Origin: Candidatus Latescibacterota bacterium
Lineage (GTDB): Bacteria; JAAXHH01
Direction of reading: 5' to 3'
Assembly: GCA_022823465.1 (NCBI GenBank)
Contig: JAJEHX010000023.1
Coordinates: 1 to 64,000, forward strand
DNA length: 64,000 nt
Both the position numbers and the translations under genes were made by a program. Under the pieces are notes generated by a model. That model worked only from the letters and a program-made list of their open reading frames with translations, ran no database searches and was not told where the DNA came from. Positions 31,330 through 38,881 of the stretch are shown here, one piece after another (positions within the stretch are counted from its first letter, which is position 1; the number at the start of each line of letters is the position of its first letter).

Positions 31330-32214
31330 ATGCGCATTCTCATAACCGGCGCTCGCGGGCAACTGGGCACGGACCTGCGGCGTTCGCTGCCGGGACACGA
31401 GCTCGTTCCCTGTACCCGGGATGAACTCGACGTCACCGAAAAGCACCGGGTATACGGCCTGTTGAAAGACCACCGGCCCGACGCGGTGATCAATACCGCC
31501 GCGTATCACCGGGTCGACGAATGCGAGTCGCATCCCGACCGGACATTCGCCGTCAACGCCTTCGGACCCTGGCACCTGGCCGCGGCCTGCCGCATGTACG
31601 AGGCGAAACTGGTGCATATCAGCACGAATTTCGTCTTCGGCGGCGAGGCGGACCGGCCCTATGCGGAAGATGACCTGCCTCTGCCCCTGAACGTGTACGG
31701 CACGGCCAAGCTGTCCGGGGAACACCTGGTTCGGTCGACCTGGGACCGCCATTTCATCATCCGGACCACCGGCCTGTTCGGCCTTTCCGGCGGAGGTGGA
31801 AAAGGATACAACTTCATCGAGGCCATGATCCGTGCGGGCATGGAAAGACGGGAGGTGGTCGTGGTAAGCGACCAGGTGATGGCGCCCACGGCGACGGCGG
31901 ACCTGGCCCGGGCGCTGGCGGAACTCGTTACAACCGATGCATACGGCACGTACCATGTGACCAGCGGCGGCGCGTGCTCCTACTTCGAGTTCGCCCGGAC
32001 CATCTACCGGAAGACGGGGATCGACGCGGCGGTGAAACCCACGTCCACCGAAGCCTACGGCGCGCCGGCCGTACGGCCCCTGTACACGGTGCTGGACAAC
32101 GGCCGGTTCCGGTCCCTGGGCCTCGCGGCGAAGATGCCCCCCTGGGAAGACGCCCTGGACGGCTACCTGGCGCAACGGGCCGGCGGCGACGGAACGATCG
32201 GCATGAGCCCATGA
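31330..32214 (+). CDS. dTDP-4-dehydrorhamnose reductase-like NAD(P)-dependent reductase
   Basis: This is a short-chain-type sugar-nucleotide reductase of the RmlD family, 294 residues. The NAD(P)-binding start is MRILITGARGQLGTDLRRSL, the DELDVTEKHRV and VINTAAYHRVDECE segments are RmlD-like, and the catalytic YxxxK is in LNVYGTAKLSGEHLVRS. I start at ATG 31330; the track's longer frame includes the repeat region. It overlaps the heptose kinase gene by four bases, so it may serve a heptose- or deoxysugar-containing glycan rather than rhamnose. Confidence 0.86.
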   Translation: MRILITGARGQLGTDLRRSLPGHELVPCTRDELDVTEKHRVYGLLKDHRPDAVINTAAYHRVDECESHPDRTFAVNAFGPWHLAAACRMYEAKLVHISTNFVFGGEADRPYAEDDLPLPLNVYGTAKLSGEHLVRSTWDRHFIIRTTGLFGLSGGGGKGYNFIEAMIRAGMERREVVVVSDQVMAPTATADLARALAELVTTDAYGTYHVTSGGACSYFEFARTIYRKTGIDAAVKPTSTEAYGAPAVRPLYTVLDNGRFRSLGLAAKMPPWEDALDGYLAQRAGGDGTIGMSP

Positions 32215-33185
32215 TCATTACCCAGACGCCCCTGCGCATCAGTTTCGCCGGCGGGCTCACGGATTTCGCCGATTTCTACACGCGGGAAGACGGCCTGGTC
32301 GTCAGCGCGGCCATCGACAAGTACATCTTCGTCATCATCAACGAACGGTTCGACGACCGGATCTACATCAACTATTCGAAGCGGGAGGCCGTCGATCATC
32401 CCGACGAGATCGAACACGATCTGATCCGGGAGGCCCTGCGTCTCACCGGCGTGACCCGGGGCGTGGAAATCACGACGCTGACGGACATCCCCTCCGAAGG
32501 ATCGGGCCTGGGGTCTTCAAGCAGCATTACGGTGGGCCTGCTGAACGCCCTGTATACCTACTGCGGCAATCCGCAGCCAACGGAGAAACTGGCGCGGGAC
32601 GCCTGCAAGATCGAGATCGAGCGGTGCGGCCAGCCCATCGGGAAACAGGACCAGTACATCGCGGCCTACGGCGGCCTGCGCGGGTTCACTTTCACGCCCG
32701 GCGGCGTGGAGGTGGAACGTCTGGGCCTTGCAAACGGCCATACGGAACGGCTGAGCGACAGCCTGATGCTGTTCTTCACCAACAAGACGCGTAAGGCGGA
32801 AACCGTACTGCGCGAGCAGAAGGCGAATATGACCACCAAGTTCGCCCTCCTGAAAGAGATCAGGTCCGTGGCGGAAAGCACGCGGGAAGCCCTCGCCTCA
32901 GGGTGCGTCGACCGCATGGGCGAATTGCTGGACCGGGGCTGGACGTGGAAGTACAGGATGTCCGGCCTGGTGAGCAACGCCGAGATCGACTCCATGTACC
33001 GGAAGGCCAGGGACGCCGGCGCCACGGGCGGCAAGGTATGCGGCGCGGGCGGCGGCGGCTTCCTGCTCCTGTTCTGTCCGCTACCGTCCCAGCCCCTGGT
33101 CCGCGAAGCGCTTTCCGATTACAGGGAACTGCCCTTCAACCTGGAACGGGACGGCACCAGGGTGATCTTCAACATGCGGAGGTAG
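32211..33185 (+). CDS. hddA: D-glycero-alpha-D-manno-heptose-7-phosphate kinase-like GHMP kinase
   Basis: This kinase would form heptose 1,7-bisphosphate. The 324-residue protein has the substrate motif TPLRISFAGGLTDFADFYTR, the ATP loop PSEGSGLGSSSSITVGLLNA and motif 3 GGKVCGAGGGGFLLLF, with HddA-like segments CGQPIGKQDQYIAAYGG and LMLFFTNKTRKAE. The start ATG overlaps the previous stop in ATGA. The neighbouring gmhA supplies its substrate, so a GDP-heptose-type pathway is likely; gmhB and hddC are not in the window. Confidence 0.9.
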   Translation: MIITQTPLRISFAGGLTDFADFYTREDGLVVSAAIDKYIFVIINERFDDRIYINYSKREAVDHPDEIEHDLIREALRLTGVTRGVEITTLTDIPSEGSGLGSSSSITVGLLNALYTYCGNPQPTEKLARDACKIEIERCGQPIGKQDQYIAAYGGLRGFTFTPGGVEVERLGLANGHTERLSDSLMLFFTNKTRKAETVLREQKANMTTKFALLKEIRSVAESTREALASGCVDRMGELLDRGWTWKYRMSGLVSNAEIDSMYRKARDAGATGGKVCGAGGGGFLLLFCPLPSQPLVREALSDYRELPFNLERDGTRVIFNMRR

Positions 33186-33192
33186 GCATCGA

Positions 33193-33268
33193 ATGATCCG
33201 CGAATACCTCGACCGGAGGCGGGAGGTCTGATGATCCGCGAATACCTCGACTGGACGCGGGAGGTCTG
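33193..33268 (+). repeat. 38-base tandem duplication over the gmhA start, creating a 12-codon leader ORF
   Basis: 33193-33230 and 33231-33268 match at 36 of 38 positions. Both copies begin ATGATCCGCGAATACCTCGA. The first copy reads MIREYLDRRREV then TGA, and that stop overlaps the second ATG in TGATG. Copy one also supplies GGGAGGT just before the gmhA ATG, so the duplication may have provided its ribosome-binding site. Confidence 0.9.
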
Positions 33269-33797
33269 CGGCCGGATCGAACCCCGTGAAGTGCAGGCCC
33301 TGATCGACCTCCTGATGGAGGCCCGGAAGAACGGCAAGGGCATCTTCGTCATCGGGAACGGCGGCAGCGCGGCGACGGCTTCCCATCTCGCCGTGGACCT
33401 GGGCAAGGGCACGCTGCGCGGCACAGAGGATCGGCCCCGGTTCCGGGTCAACAGCCTGACGGACAACCTGCCCTACGTCACGGCGTGGGCCAACGACTTC
33501 GACTACGACCTGGTCTTCGAACAGCAGTTGCGCAATCTCGGCGGACCCGGGGACGTGGTCATCGGCATCAGCGCGTCGGGGAACAGCCCCAACGTGGTCC
33601 GCGCCATGGAATACGCCCGCTCGGCCGGGATGGTTCCGGCCGCGATGACGGGATTCTCCGGCGGGAAGCTGAAGGACCTGGCCGATCATTCGGTCCACGT
33701 CCCCGTGGACGACTACGGCATGGCGGAAAACATGCACATGATCATCGTCCATATCATCATCACGCAGACCACGGCCCGCGTAGCGAACGGCGAATGA
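33231..33797 (+). CDS. gmhA: Sedoheptulose-7-phosphate isomerase-like SIS-domain protein
   Basis: GmhA converts sedoheptulose-7-phosphate to D-glycero-D-manno-heptose-7-phosphate, the first step of heptose synthesis. The 188-residue SIS-fold protein has GIFVIGNGGSAATASHLAVD (phosphate loop), AWANDFDYDLVFEQQL and GDVVIGISASGNSPNVVRAM. It starts at ATG 33231, the second copy of the duplicated 38-mer. The end overlaps ispE in ATGA. Next to the HddA-type kinase it forms the heptose module. Confidence 0.9.
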   Translation: MIREYLDWTREVCGRIEPREVQALIDLLMEARKNGKGIFVIGNGGSAATASHLAVDLGKGTLRGTEDRPRFRVNSLTDNLPYVTAWANDFDYDLVFEQQLRNLGGPGDVVIGISASGNSPNVVRAMEYARSAGMVPAAMTGFSGGKLKDLADHSVHVPVDDYGMAENMHMIIVHIIITQTTARVANGE

Positions 33798-34669
33798 TCC
33801 TTCGTTCCTTTGCCAAGATCAACCTGGGCATCCACTTGCTCGGCAAGCGGCCCGACGGCTACCACGAGATCGTCACGCTGATGGAGACCGTGGACCTGGC
33901 CGATGACGTGGCGGTTTCCGGACAGGAAAGCGGGACGACCGTCACGTGCTCCGACCCGGCCGTGCCGGCGGACGGGCGCAACCTGGCGCACAAGGCGGCC
34001 GATCTCGTGCGGGACCGGTACGGACTCGCCGGCCGGGGCGTGCGCGTCCACATCGAGAAGCGCGTCCCGGTGGCGGCCGGACTCGCCGGCGGGAGCGGCA
34101 ACGCGGCCATGACGCTGCACGGGCTCAACGCCCTCTGGTCACTGGGACTGCGGGAAGAAGAGTTGATGGACCTCGCCGCGGAACTGGGATCCGATGTGCC
34201 GTTCTGTCTCTACGGCGGCGCGGCGGTGGCATCCGGGCGGGGAGAGAAAGTCAAGTGGCTGGACGCGGCCGGATCCCGCCATTACGTACTGGTCTGTCCA
34301 CCCTTCGAAGTCAGCAGCGGATGGGCCTATAGCCAATCGAAATTGGAATTGACAAAAGACAGCTCCTGTATTAATTTAGTTTCTTCTGTCATGCAGGCCG
34401 GGGATGTGGACAGACTGGCGTCCTGCCTGCATAACGACCTGGAACCGGCGGTCCGGGCGGCCTTCCCTGAGATCGACAGGGCAAGGGGCCTGCTGGCGGA
34501 CGCCGGCCTGGAAGGTATTCTGATGTCCGGCAGCGGTCCGACGGTCTTCGGACTGGCGTCCGGTCGGGCGGCGGCGGAACGGATGGCATGCGATCTGCGG
34601 GGACGGGTCGAACCGTCCTGGCGGTTCTTCGCGGTCTCCTCGAAATCCCGGTGGGAAGCCGGGGTTTAA
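33794..34669 (+). CDS. ispE: 4-(cytidine 5'-diphospho)-2-C-methyl-D-erythritol kinase
   Basis: IspE is the kinase of the MEP isoprenoid pathway. The 291-residue GHMP-fold protein starts SFAKINLGIHLLGKRPDGYH, has the ATP loop PVAAGLAGGSGNAAMTLHGL and the later DVPFCLYGGAAVASGRGE and GILMSGSGPTVFGLAS. It overlaps gmhA by four bases and precedes prs. Codons 190-205 (KLELTKDSSCINLVSSV) are more AT-rich than the rest of the gene. Confidence 0.94.
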   Translation: MILRSFAKINLGIHLLGKRPDGYHEIVTLMETVDLADDVAVSGQESGTTVTCSDPAVPADGRNLAHKAADLVRDRYGLAGRGVRVHIEKRVPVAAGLAGGSGNAAMTLHGLNALWSLGLREEELMDLAAELGSDVPFCLYGGAAVASGRGEKVKWLDAAGSRHYVLVCPPFEVSSGWAYSQSKLELTKDSSCINLVSSVMQAGDVDRLASCLHNDLEPAVRAAFPEIDRARGLLADAGLEGILMSGSGPTVFGLASGRAAAERMACDLRGRVEPSWRFFAVSSKSRWEAGV

Positions 34670-34695
34670 TCGAGTTGCGGGAGGGAGGACGGCGC

Positions 34696-35649
34696 ATGGC
34701 GGTCGGTTTGAAGATTCTGAGTGGAAATTCAAACGCGCCGCTCGCGCAAGACATCTGCGAATATCTCGGCGTATCTCTCGGGAACGCGGCCGTTTCGCGA
34801 TTCAGCGACGAAGAGATCAGGATACATATCAACGAGGATATCCGCGGGACCGACGTGTTCGTGGTCCAGTCGACCAATTCCCCGGCGGAGAACCTCCTCG
34901 AGCTGCTGTTGCTGCTGGACGCGGCCAAACGGGCTTCGGCGCGCAGGGCCACCGCGGTGATCCCCTATTACGGCTATGCCCGCCAGGACCGCAAGGCGGG
35001 ACCCCGGGTGCCCATCTCGGCCAAGGTCGTCGCGAATCTGATCGCCGCGGCCGGGGCGGACCGCGTACTGACGATGGACCTGCACGCGCCGCAGATCCAG
35101 GGATTCTTCGACATCCCCCTGGATCATCTGTATTCCGCGCCCGTATTTACGCGGCGGCTCAGGGAACTGGGGACGTCGGAGGACCTGGTGATCGCTTCCC
35201 CGGACGCGGGAGGCATGGCCATGGCCCGGTCCTACGGCCGGCGGCTGAACTGTCCCCTGGCCCTCGTGGACAAGCGGAGACCGAGGCCGAACGTCTCAGA
35301 GGTCGTCAACGTGATCGGCGAAGTGGAAGGAAAGAACGTGATCATCCGCGACGACATGATCGACACCGGGGGAAGCCTGACCGGCGCGGCCGCGGCCTTG
35401 AAGCAGAACGGCGCCGAGACGATTTACGCGGCCTGCACGCACGCGCTGCTCTCCGGGAACGCCGTGCAGAAGGTGGAGGATTCCGTACTGGACTGCCTGA
35501 TCGTCTCGGACACGATACGCCTGAGCGAGGACAAGCAGAACGGCAAGCTGGAGCAGCTTTCCGTGGCCTCCCTCTTCGGCGAGGCGATCAAGCGCATACA
35601 CGAGGAGAAATCCGTCAGTTCGCTCTTTGAATCGTCGGACCAGACCTGA
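34696..35649 (+). CDS. prs: Ribose-phosphate pyrophosphokinase
   Basis: Prs makes PRPP from ribose-5-phosphate and ATP for nucleotide and amino-acid synthesis. The 317-residue protein is full length. It shows NINEDIRGTDVFVVQSTNSP-type start (INEDIRGTDVFVVQS), the flexible loop PYYGYARQDRKAGPRVPIS, the metal His in MDLHAPQIQGFFD and the PRPP loop VIIRDDMIDTGGSLTGAA. GGGAGG lies 8 bases before ATG 34696. ispE-prs-rplY-pth is a common conserved order. Confidence 0.96.
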   Translation: MAVGLKILSGNSNAPLAQDICEYLGVSLGNAAVSRFSDEEIRIHINEDIRGTDVFVVQSTNSPAENLLELLLLLDAAKRASARRATAVIPYYGYARQDRKAGPRVPISAKVVANLIAAAGADRVLTMDLHAPQIQGFFDIPLDHLYSAPVFTRRLRELGTSEDLVIASPDAGGMAMARSYGRRLNCPLALVDKRRPRPNVSEVVNVIGEVEGKNVIIRDDMIDTGGSLTGAAAALKQNGAETIYAACTHALLSGNAVQKVEDSVLDCLIVSDTIRLSEDKQNGKLEQLSVASLFGEAIKRIHEEKSVSSLFESSDQT

Positions 35650-35772
35650 GACAGGCCATCATGGACAGGCCATCATGGCCGATCCGCGGGAACGGAGCGG
35701 AAACCGGCGCTGATCGCAGTGGATCGAATTTGAACACGCAATAGAACACCGGGTATCGCACAGGAGAAGGAA

Positions 35773-36438
35773 ATGAACCAGGTTTCTTTAAAAGCCCGTC
35801 AACGGACGGACACCGGAAAGCAGGTCGCCAAAACGCTTCGGCGGGACGGCAGCCTGCCCGCCGTGGTCTACGGTAGCGGAGAGCCCCCGACGCCGTTGAC
35901 GCTCGACTACCGCGAGTTCGAAGGGTTCCTGAGGAAGACCAGGGGCGAAAGCGTCGTCATCAACCTGGAAATCGAAGGCATGGACGACAAGAAGGCCCTG
36001 TTGCGAGACCTGCAGCGGGACTACCTGAGGAACCAGTTGCTGCACGCCGATTTCCAGCAGATCAGGATGAGCGACCAGATCACCACGGAGGTATCGCTCG
36101 TGATGATCGGCGAGCCCGTCGGCGTGACGAGAGACGGCGGGGTGCTGGACCAGTCCCTGCGGGTGATCGAAATCAGTTGCGTCGCGTCCGAAATCCCCGA
36201 GCACCTGGAAGTGGACATCAGCAATCTGAGCATGGGCGAAACGATCCATATCAGTGATCTTTCCTTCGACAACGTCGAAATCGTGACCGATGGAGAGGTC
36301 GCCGTGGTGTCTGTCCTCACGCCGATGGCCGAGGAGCCTGAGGAAGAAGAAGCAGTGGAAGAGCTGGAAGAGCCGGAAATCATCGGCCGGGCCCAGGAAG
36401 ACGGCGAGGGCGAGGAAGAAGAAGAGAACGAAGACTAA
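35773..36438 (+). CDS. rplY: 50S ribosomal protein L25/general stress protein Ctc
   Basis: This 5S-rRNA-binding ribosomal protein is of the long Ctc type, 221 residues. The L25 domain begins LKARQRTDTGKQVAKTLRRD and includes LPAVVYGSGEPPTPLTLDY; the second TL5-like domain covers about 95-185. A strongly acidic tail follows (EEPEEEEAVEELEEPE ... EGEEEEENED). AGGAGAAGG precedes the ATG. It sits before pth, the usual neighbour. Confidence 0.95.
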   Translation: MNQVSLKARQRTDTGKQVAKTLRRDGSLPAVVYGSGEPPTPLTLDYREFEGFLRKTRGESVVINLEIEGMDDKKALLRDLQRDYLRNQLLHADFQQIRMSDQITTEVSLVMIGEPVGVTRDGGVLDQSLRVIEISCVASEIPEHLEVDISNLSMGETIHISDLSFDNVEIVTDGEVAVVSVLTPMAEEPEEEEAVEELEEPEIIGRAQEDGEGEEEEENED

Positions 36439-36498
36439 GGCAGCCCGGTTATGTGTCAGCATGCCGATTCCGGACCCTTGCGGCCTGAAGGTTCGTCC

Positions 36499-37074
36499 AT
36501 GCACGCCTTCATCGGTCTCGGCAACCCGGGCGTTCGCTACGCGGGCACGCGCCACAACGCCGGTTTCGACGTGATCGACACCTGGCTGCGGCGGCTCGAT
36601 CTCGAGCTTGCCCCGGTAAGTGACCGTTTTCATGGCGCCGTCGCAACGATCGCCGGTCTGCCCGTGGCGCTGGTGAAGCCGGTGACCTTCATGAACCGCA
36701 GCGGTTACGCGGTGCGGGAGGCGGCAGCACATTATGAACTCGACGTCGATCGCATCGTGGTCGTCTGCGACGACGTCAACCTGCCCTTCGGTACGCTGCG
36801 TATCAGGGCGAAGGGCAGTGATGGCGGCCACCGGGGACTGGAATCCATCATCGACGCGCTGGGAACGGAAGGATTCGCCCGCCAGCGTATCGGAGTCGAC
36901 CTCCCCCGGGACGCGGATACGCTGGTCGACTACGTGCTGGAGGCGTTTACCGAAGAGGAAGCAACCGATCTGCCCATCGTCCTCGACCGGGCCTGCGACC
37001 AGCTGGCGCTGTTCGTAAGCGACGGCTGCGGCGAGGCCGCGAGCAGGTACAACGGCCCGTCGTTCACGGACTGA
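36499..37074 (+). CDS. pth: Peptidyl-tRNA hydrolase
   Basis: Pth recycles tRNA from prematurely released peptidyl-tRNA. The 191-residue protein has the family signature FIGLGNPGVRYAGTRHNAGF with the catalytic His, VALVKPVTFMNRSGYAV, and DDVNLPFGTLRIRAKGSDGGHRGLESI. ATG 36499 gives the standard N-terminus; the track's earlier ATG adds a non-family leader. Confidence 0.95.
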   Translation: MHAFIGLGNPGVRYAGTRHNAGFDVIDTWLRRLDLELAPVSDRFHGAVATIAGLPVALVKPVTFMNRSGYAVREAAAHYELDVDRIVVVCDDVNLPFGTLRIRAKGSDGGHRGLESIIDALGTEGFARQRIGVDLPRDADTLVDYVLEAFTEEEATDLPIVLDRACDQLALFVSDGCGEAASRYNGPSFTD

Positions 37075-37121
37075 AGGGGCAATCCGGAAAGCGAACCCGC
37101 ATACAACCAGGAGGAATGCAC

Positions 37122-37469
37122 GTGCGGTCCTATGAAACAGTAGTGGTTATCGATTCCAAACTCGAAGAAGCGCCGCTCGAGGAGGAGATCTCCGCCATCG
37201 AGGGGCTCATCACGTCGAATCAGGGAGAGGTCGTCGACACGGAACGCTGGGGAAGCAGGAAGCTCAGCTACGAGATCAACGACGCCCACCATGGATTCTA
37301 CACGCTGATCCGATTCGATGGCGAACCGACCGTGGTCGACGCGCTGGACCGGTCGTTCAAGTTGAACGATCGCGTACTCCGCCACATGACGAAGCGGGTC
37401 AGGAAGCATCCGGCCCATGTATACGAAAAGGCGGAACAGGCCGAAAAGGACACAGGAGCGGAAGCATGA
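37122..37469 (+). CDS. rpsF: 30S ribosomal protein S6
   Basis: This is small-subunit protein S6, 115 residues. AGGAGG at 37109-37114 is one base from ATG 37116 but seven bases from GTG 37122. The GTG start gives [16 protein letters not shown], the expected S6 N-terminus, so I prefer it over the track's [23 protein letters not shown] and the basic [15 protein letters not shown] are typical. It overlaps rpsR in ATGA and heads the rpsF-rpsR-rplI cluster, which here lacks ssb. Confidence 0.94.
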   Translation: MRSYETVVVIDSKLEEAPLEEEISAIEGLITSNQGEVVDTERWGSRKLSYEINDAHHGFYTLIRFDGEPTVVDALDRSFKLNDRVLRHMTKRVRKHPAHVYEKAEQAEKDTGAEA

Positions 37470-37705
37470 ACCAATCCAGGACGAGGATGACCAGGACAAG
37501 AAAGCAGAAGCGCATACCGGGCCGTATCAAGAACATCGATTACAAGGACCCGAAGCAGCTCCGGCGTTTCGTTACCGAGCGGGGCAAGATCGTGCCCAGC
37601 CGCATTTCCGGCGCCAGCGCGTTGTGCCAGCGGCGCCTGGCAAAGGCCATCAAACGGGCGCGTCATATCGGCCTGCTGCCTTTCATCGAAGAAACCTACA
37701 AGTAG
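37466..37705 (+). CDS. rpsR: 30S ribosomal protein S18
   Basis: This is small-subunit protein S18, 79 residues, partner of S6. The conserved [19 protein letters not shown] and [20 protein letters not shown] followed by [10 protein letters not shown] are intact. It overlaps rpsF by four bases and is 14 bases from rplI. Confidence 0.96.
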   Translation: MNQSRTRMTRTRKQKRIPGRIKNIDYKDPKQLRRFVTERGKIVPSRISGASALCQRRLAKAIKRARHIGLLPFIEETYK

Positions 37706-37719
37706 CCGAGGAGTCGGAC

Positions 37720-38163
37720 GTGAAGCTCATATTGACCGAATCTGTGCGGGACCTGGGAAACATCGGTGAGATCGTCGACGTTTCCAACGGGTACGGCAGA
37801 AACTACCTGATGCTGACGAAAAAGGCCGTTCCGGCGACGCCCGGTAACCTGAAAATGCTTCAGGGCAAACTGAAACAGCAACTGGCCCTGGAAGCCAAGA
37901 CGGTAGAGCAGGCCTCCGAACTCGCCGGGATGCTCGAGGAAGTCTCCCTGACCGCCGTCGTGCAGGTCGGGGAAGAAGACCGCATGTTCGGTTCCGTCAC
38001 CCAGCAGCATATCGCCGACCTGCTGAAGGAAAAAGGCTACGATATCGACCGGCGCAAGATCCACCTCGACGAGCCCATCAAGGCGCTGGGGATATACACG
38101 ATTCCCATAGCGCTGCACGCCCGTGTAGAGGCCAACGTGAAGCTCTGGGTGGTCAAGGAATAG
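37720..38163 (+). CDS. rplI: 50S ribosomal protein L9
   Basis: This is large-subunit protein L9, 147 residues. The N-terminal domain MKLILTESVRDLGNIGEIVD followed by VSNGYGRNYLMLTKKAVPAT, the long connecting helix and the C-terminal MFGSVTQQHIADLLKEKGYD are all present. GTG 37720 is the start (CGAGGAG upstream); the track extends the frame back through rpsR. Confidence 0.96.
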   Translation: MKLILTESVRDLGNIGEIVDVSNGYGRNYLMLTKKAVPATPGNLKMLQGKLKQQLALEAKTVEQASELAGMLEEVSLTAVVQVGEEDRMFGSVTQQHIADLLKEKGYDIDRRKIHLDEPIKALGIYTIPIALHARVEANVKLWVVKE

Positions 38164-38188
38164 GGGCGGATCGCGCCTTAAAATTGAC

Positions 38189-38217
38189 TTGACGCGGGCA
38201 GCCGGAATTCATATATT
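38189..38217 (+). promoter_or_regulatory. Promoter for the small membrane gene and tRNA cluster
   Basis: TTGACG (38189-38194), a 17-base spacer and TATATT (38212-38217) make a strong promoter, with a second overlapping -35-like TTGACT at 38184. It lies 25 bases after rplI and 26 before the start of the small membrane protein gene. Confidence 0.65.
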
Positions 38218-38242
38218 GGACGCCTGTGGAGGTGGGGGAGAA

Positions 38243-38533
38243 ATGGCGAAAAGAACGCGGTCGGAGCCCGGTTCGCCCCGGTCGTCAGGACGGCGTCGCG
38301 CTACCGGAACCCAGACACATGTTCCACCCTTTCGGGGGTCCCATTACCGTCTCCTCGGTGCGGCACTCGGCGCTATACTACTGGGTTTTGTCGCGTTGGC
38401 GTACGAATCGATCACACTGGCGCCGCTGTTGATGGTTTCCGGTTATTGCGTGGGCATACCTCTGGTGCTGATTTGGAGAGGCAAGTCCGCAAGACAGGGT
38501 TCGGCCAACGACCGGGAATCGCGTCAAACGTAG
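38243..38533 (+). CDS. Small membrane protein (DUF3098-like)
   Basis: This is a 96-residue protein with a basic, low-complexity N-terminus (AKRTRSEPGSPRSSGRRRAT) and two hydrophobic segments, YRLLGAALGAILLGFVALAY and LAPLLMVSGYCVGIPLVLIW, ending in a polar tail. GGGGGAG sits before ATG 38243. The topology resembles small two-helix DUF3098-type proteins; the function is unknown. It is the first gene behind the promoter at 38.2 kb and is followed by three tRNAs. Confidence 0.65.
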   Translation: MAKRTRSEPGSPRSSGRRRATGTQTHVPPFRGSHYRLLGAALGAILLGFVALAYESITLAPLLMVSGYCVGIPLVLIWRGKSARQGSANDRESRQT

Positions 38534-38546
38534 TGTGGACGCGTAC

Positions 38547-38621
38547 GGGCGATTAGCTCAGTTGGTTCAGAGCGCATGCCTTACAAGCATGAGGTCACTG
38601 GTTCGAATCCAGTATCGCCCA
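38547..38621 (+). tRNA. tRNA-Val (anticodon TAC)
   Basis: Acceptor GGGCGAT/ATCGCCC, anticodon stem CATGC/GCATG with loop CTTACAA, T arm CTGGTTCGAATCCAG and discriminator A. It is the first of three tRNAs in the cluster. Confidence 0.96.
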
Positions 38622-38632
38622 TGCAACATATC

Positions 38633-38707
38633 GGGGGCGTAGTTCAATCTGGTTAGAGCACTGCCCTGTCACGGCAGAAGTTGCGGGTTCGAGTCCCGTC
38701 GTCCCCG
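38633..38707 (+). tRNA. tRNA-Asp (anticodon GTC)
   Basis: Acceptor GGGGGCG/CGTCCCC with one G-T pair, anticodon stem CTGCC/GGCAG with loop CTGTCAC, T arm GCGGGTTCGAGTCCCGT and discriminator G. It lies 11 bases after tRNA-Val. Confidence 0.96.
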
Positions 38708-38720
38708 TTGGAAATAAGAT

Positions 38721-38760
38721 AGATAGCCCGTCGAACATGCATGGTTCCGGCGGGCTATCT
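38721..38760 (+). other. Perfect 10-base inverted repeat between tRNA-Asp and tRNA-Leu
   Basis: AGATAGCCCG (38721-38730) and CGGGCTATCT (38751-38760) form a perfect stem around a 20-base loop. Only TT follows, so it is a processing or terminator-like hairpin between the tRNAs and not a clear intrinsic terminator. Confidence 0.5.
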
Positions 38761-38768
38761 TCGATTGT

Positions 38769-38852
38769 GCCGGAGTGGTGGAATTGGTAGACGCGAGGGA
38801 CTCAAAATCCCTTGACCGCAAGGTCGTGTCGGTTCGAGTCCGACCTCCGGCA
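38769..38852 (+). tRNA. tRNA-Leu (anticodon CAA)
   Basis: This class II tRNA has acceptor GCCGGAG/CTCCGGC, D arm TGGTGGAATTGGTAGACGCG, anticodon stem AGGGA/TCCCT with loop CTCAAAA, a variable arm TTGACCGCAAGGTCG and discriminator A. It ends 29 bases before the M20 peptidase gene. Confidence 0.95.
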
Positions 38853-38881
38853 TCCTTCTAAAAAGAAAGCAGGTTGAAACG

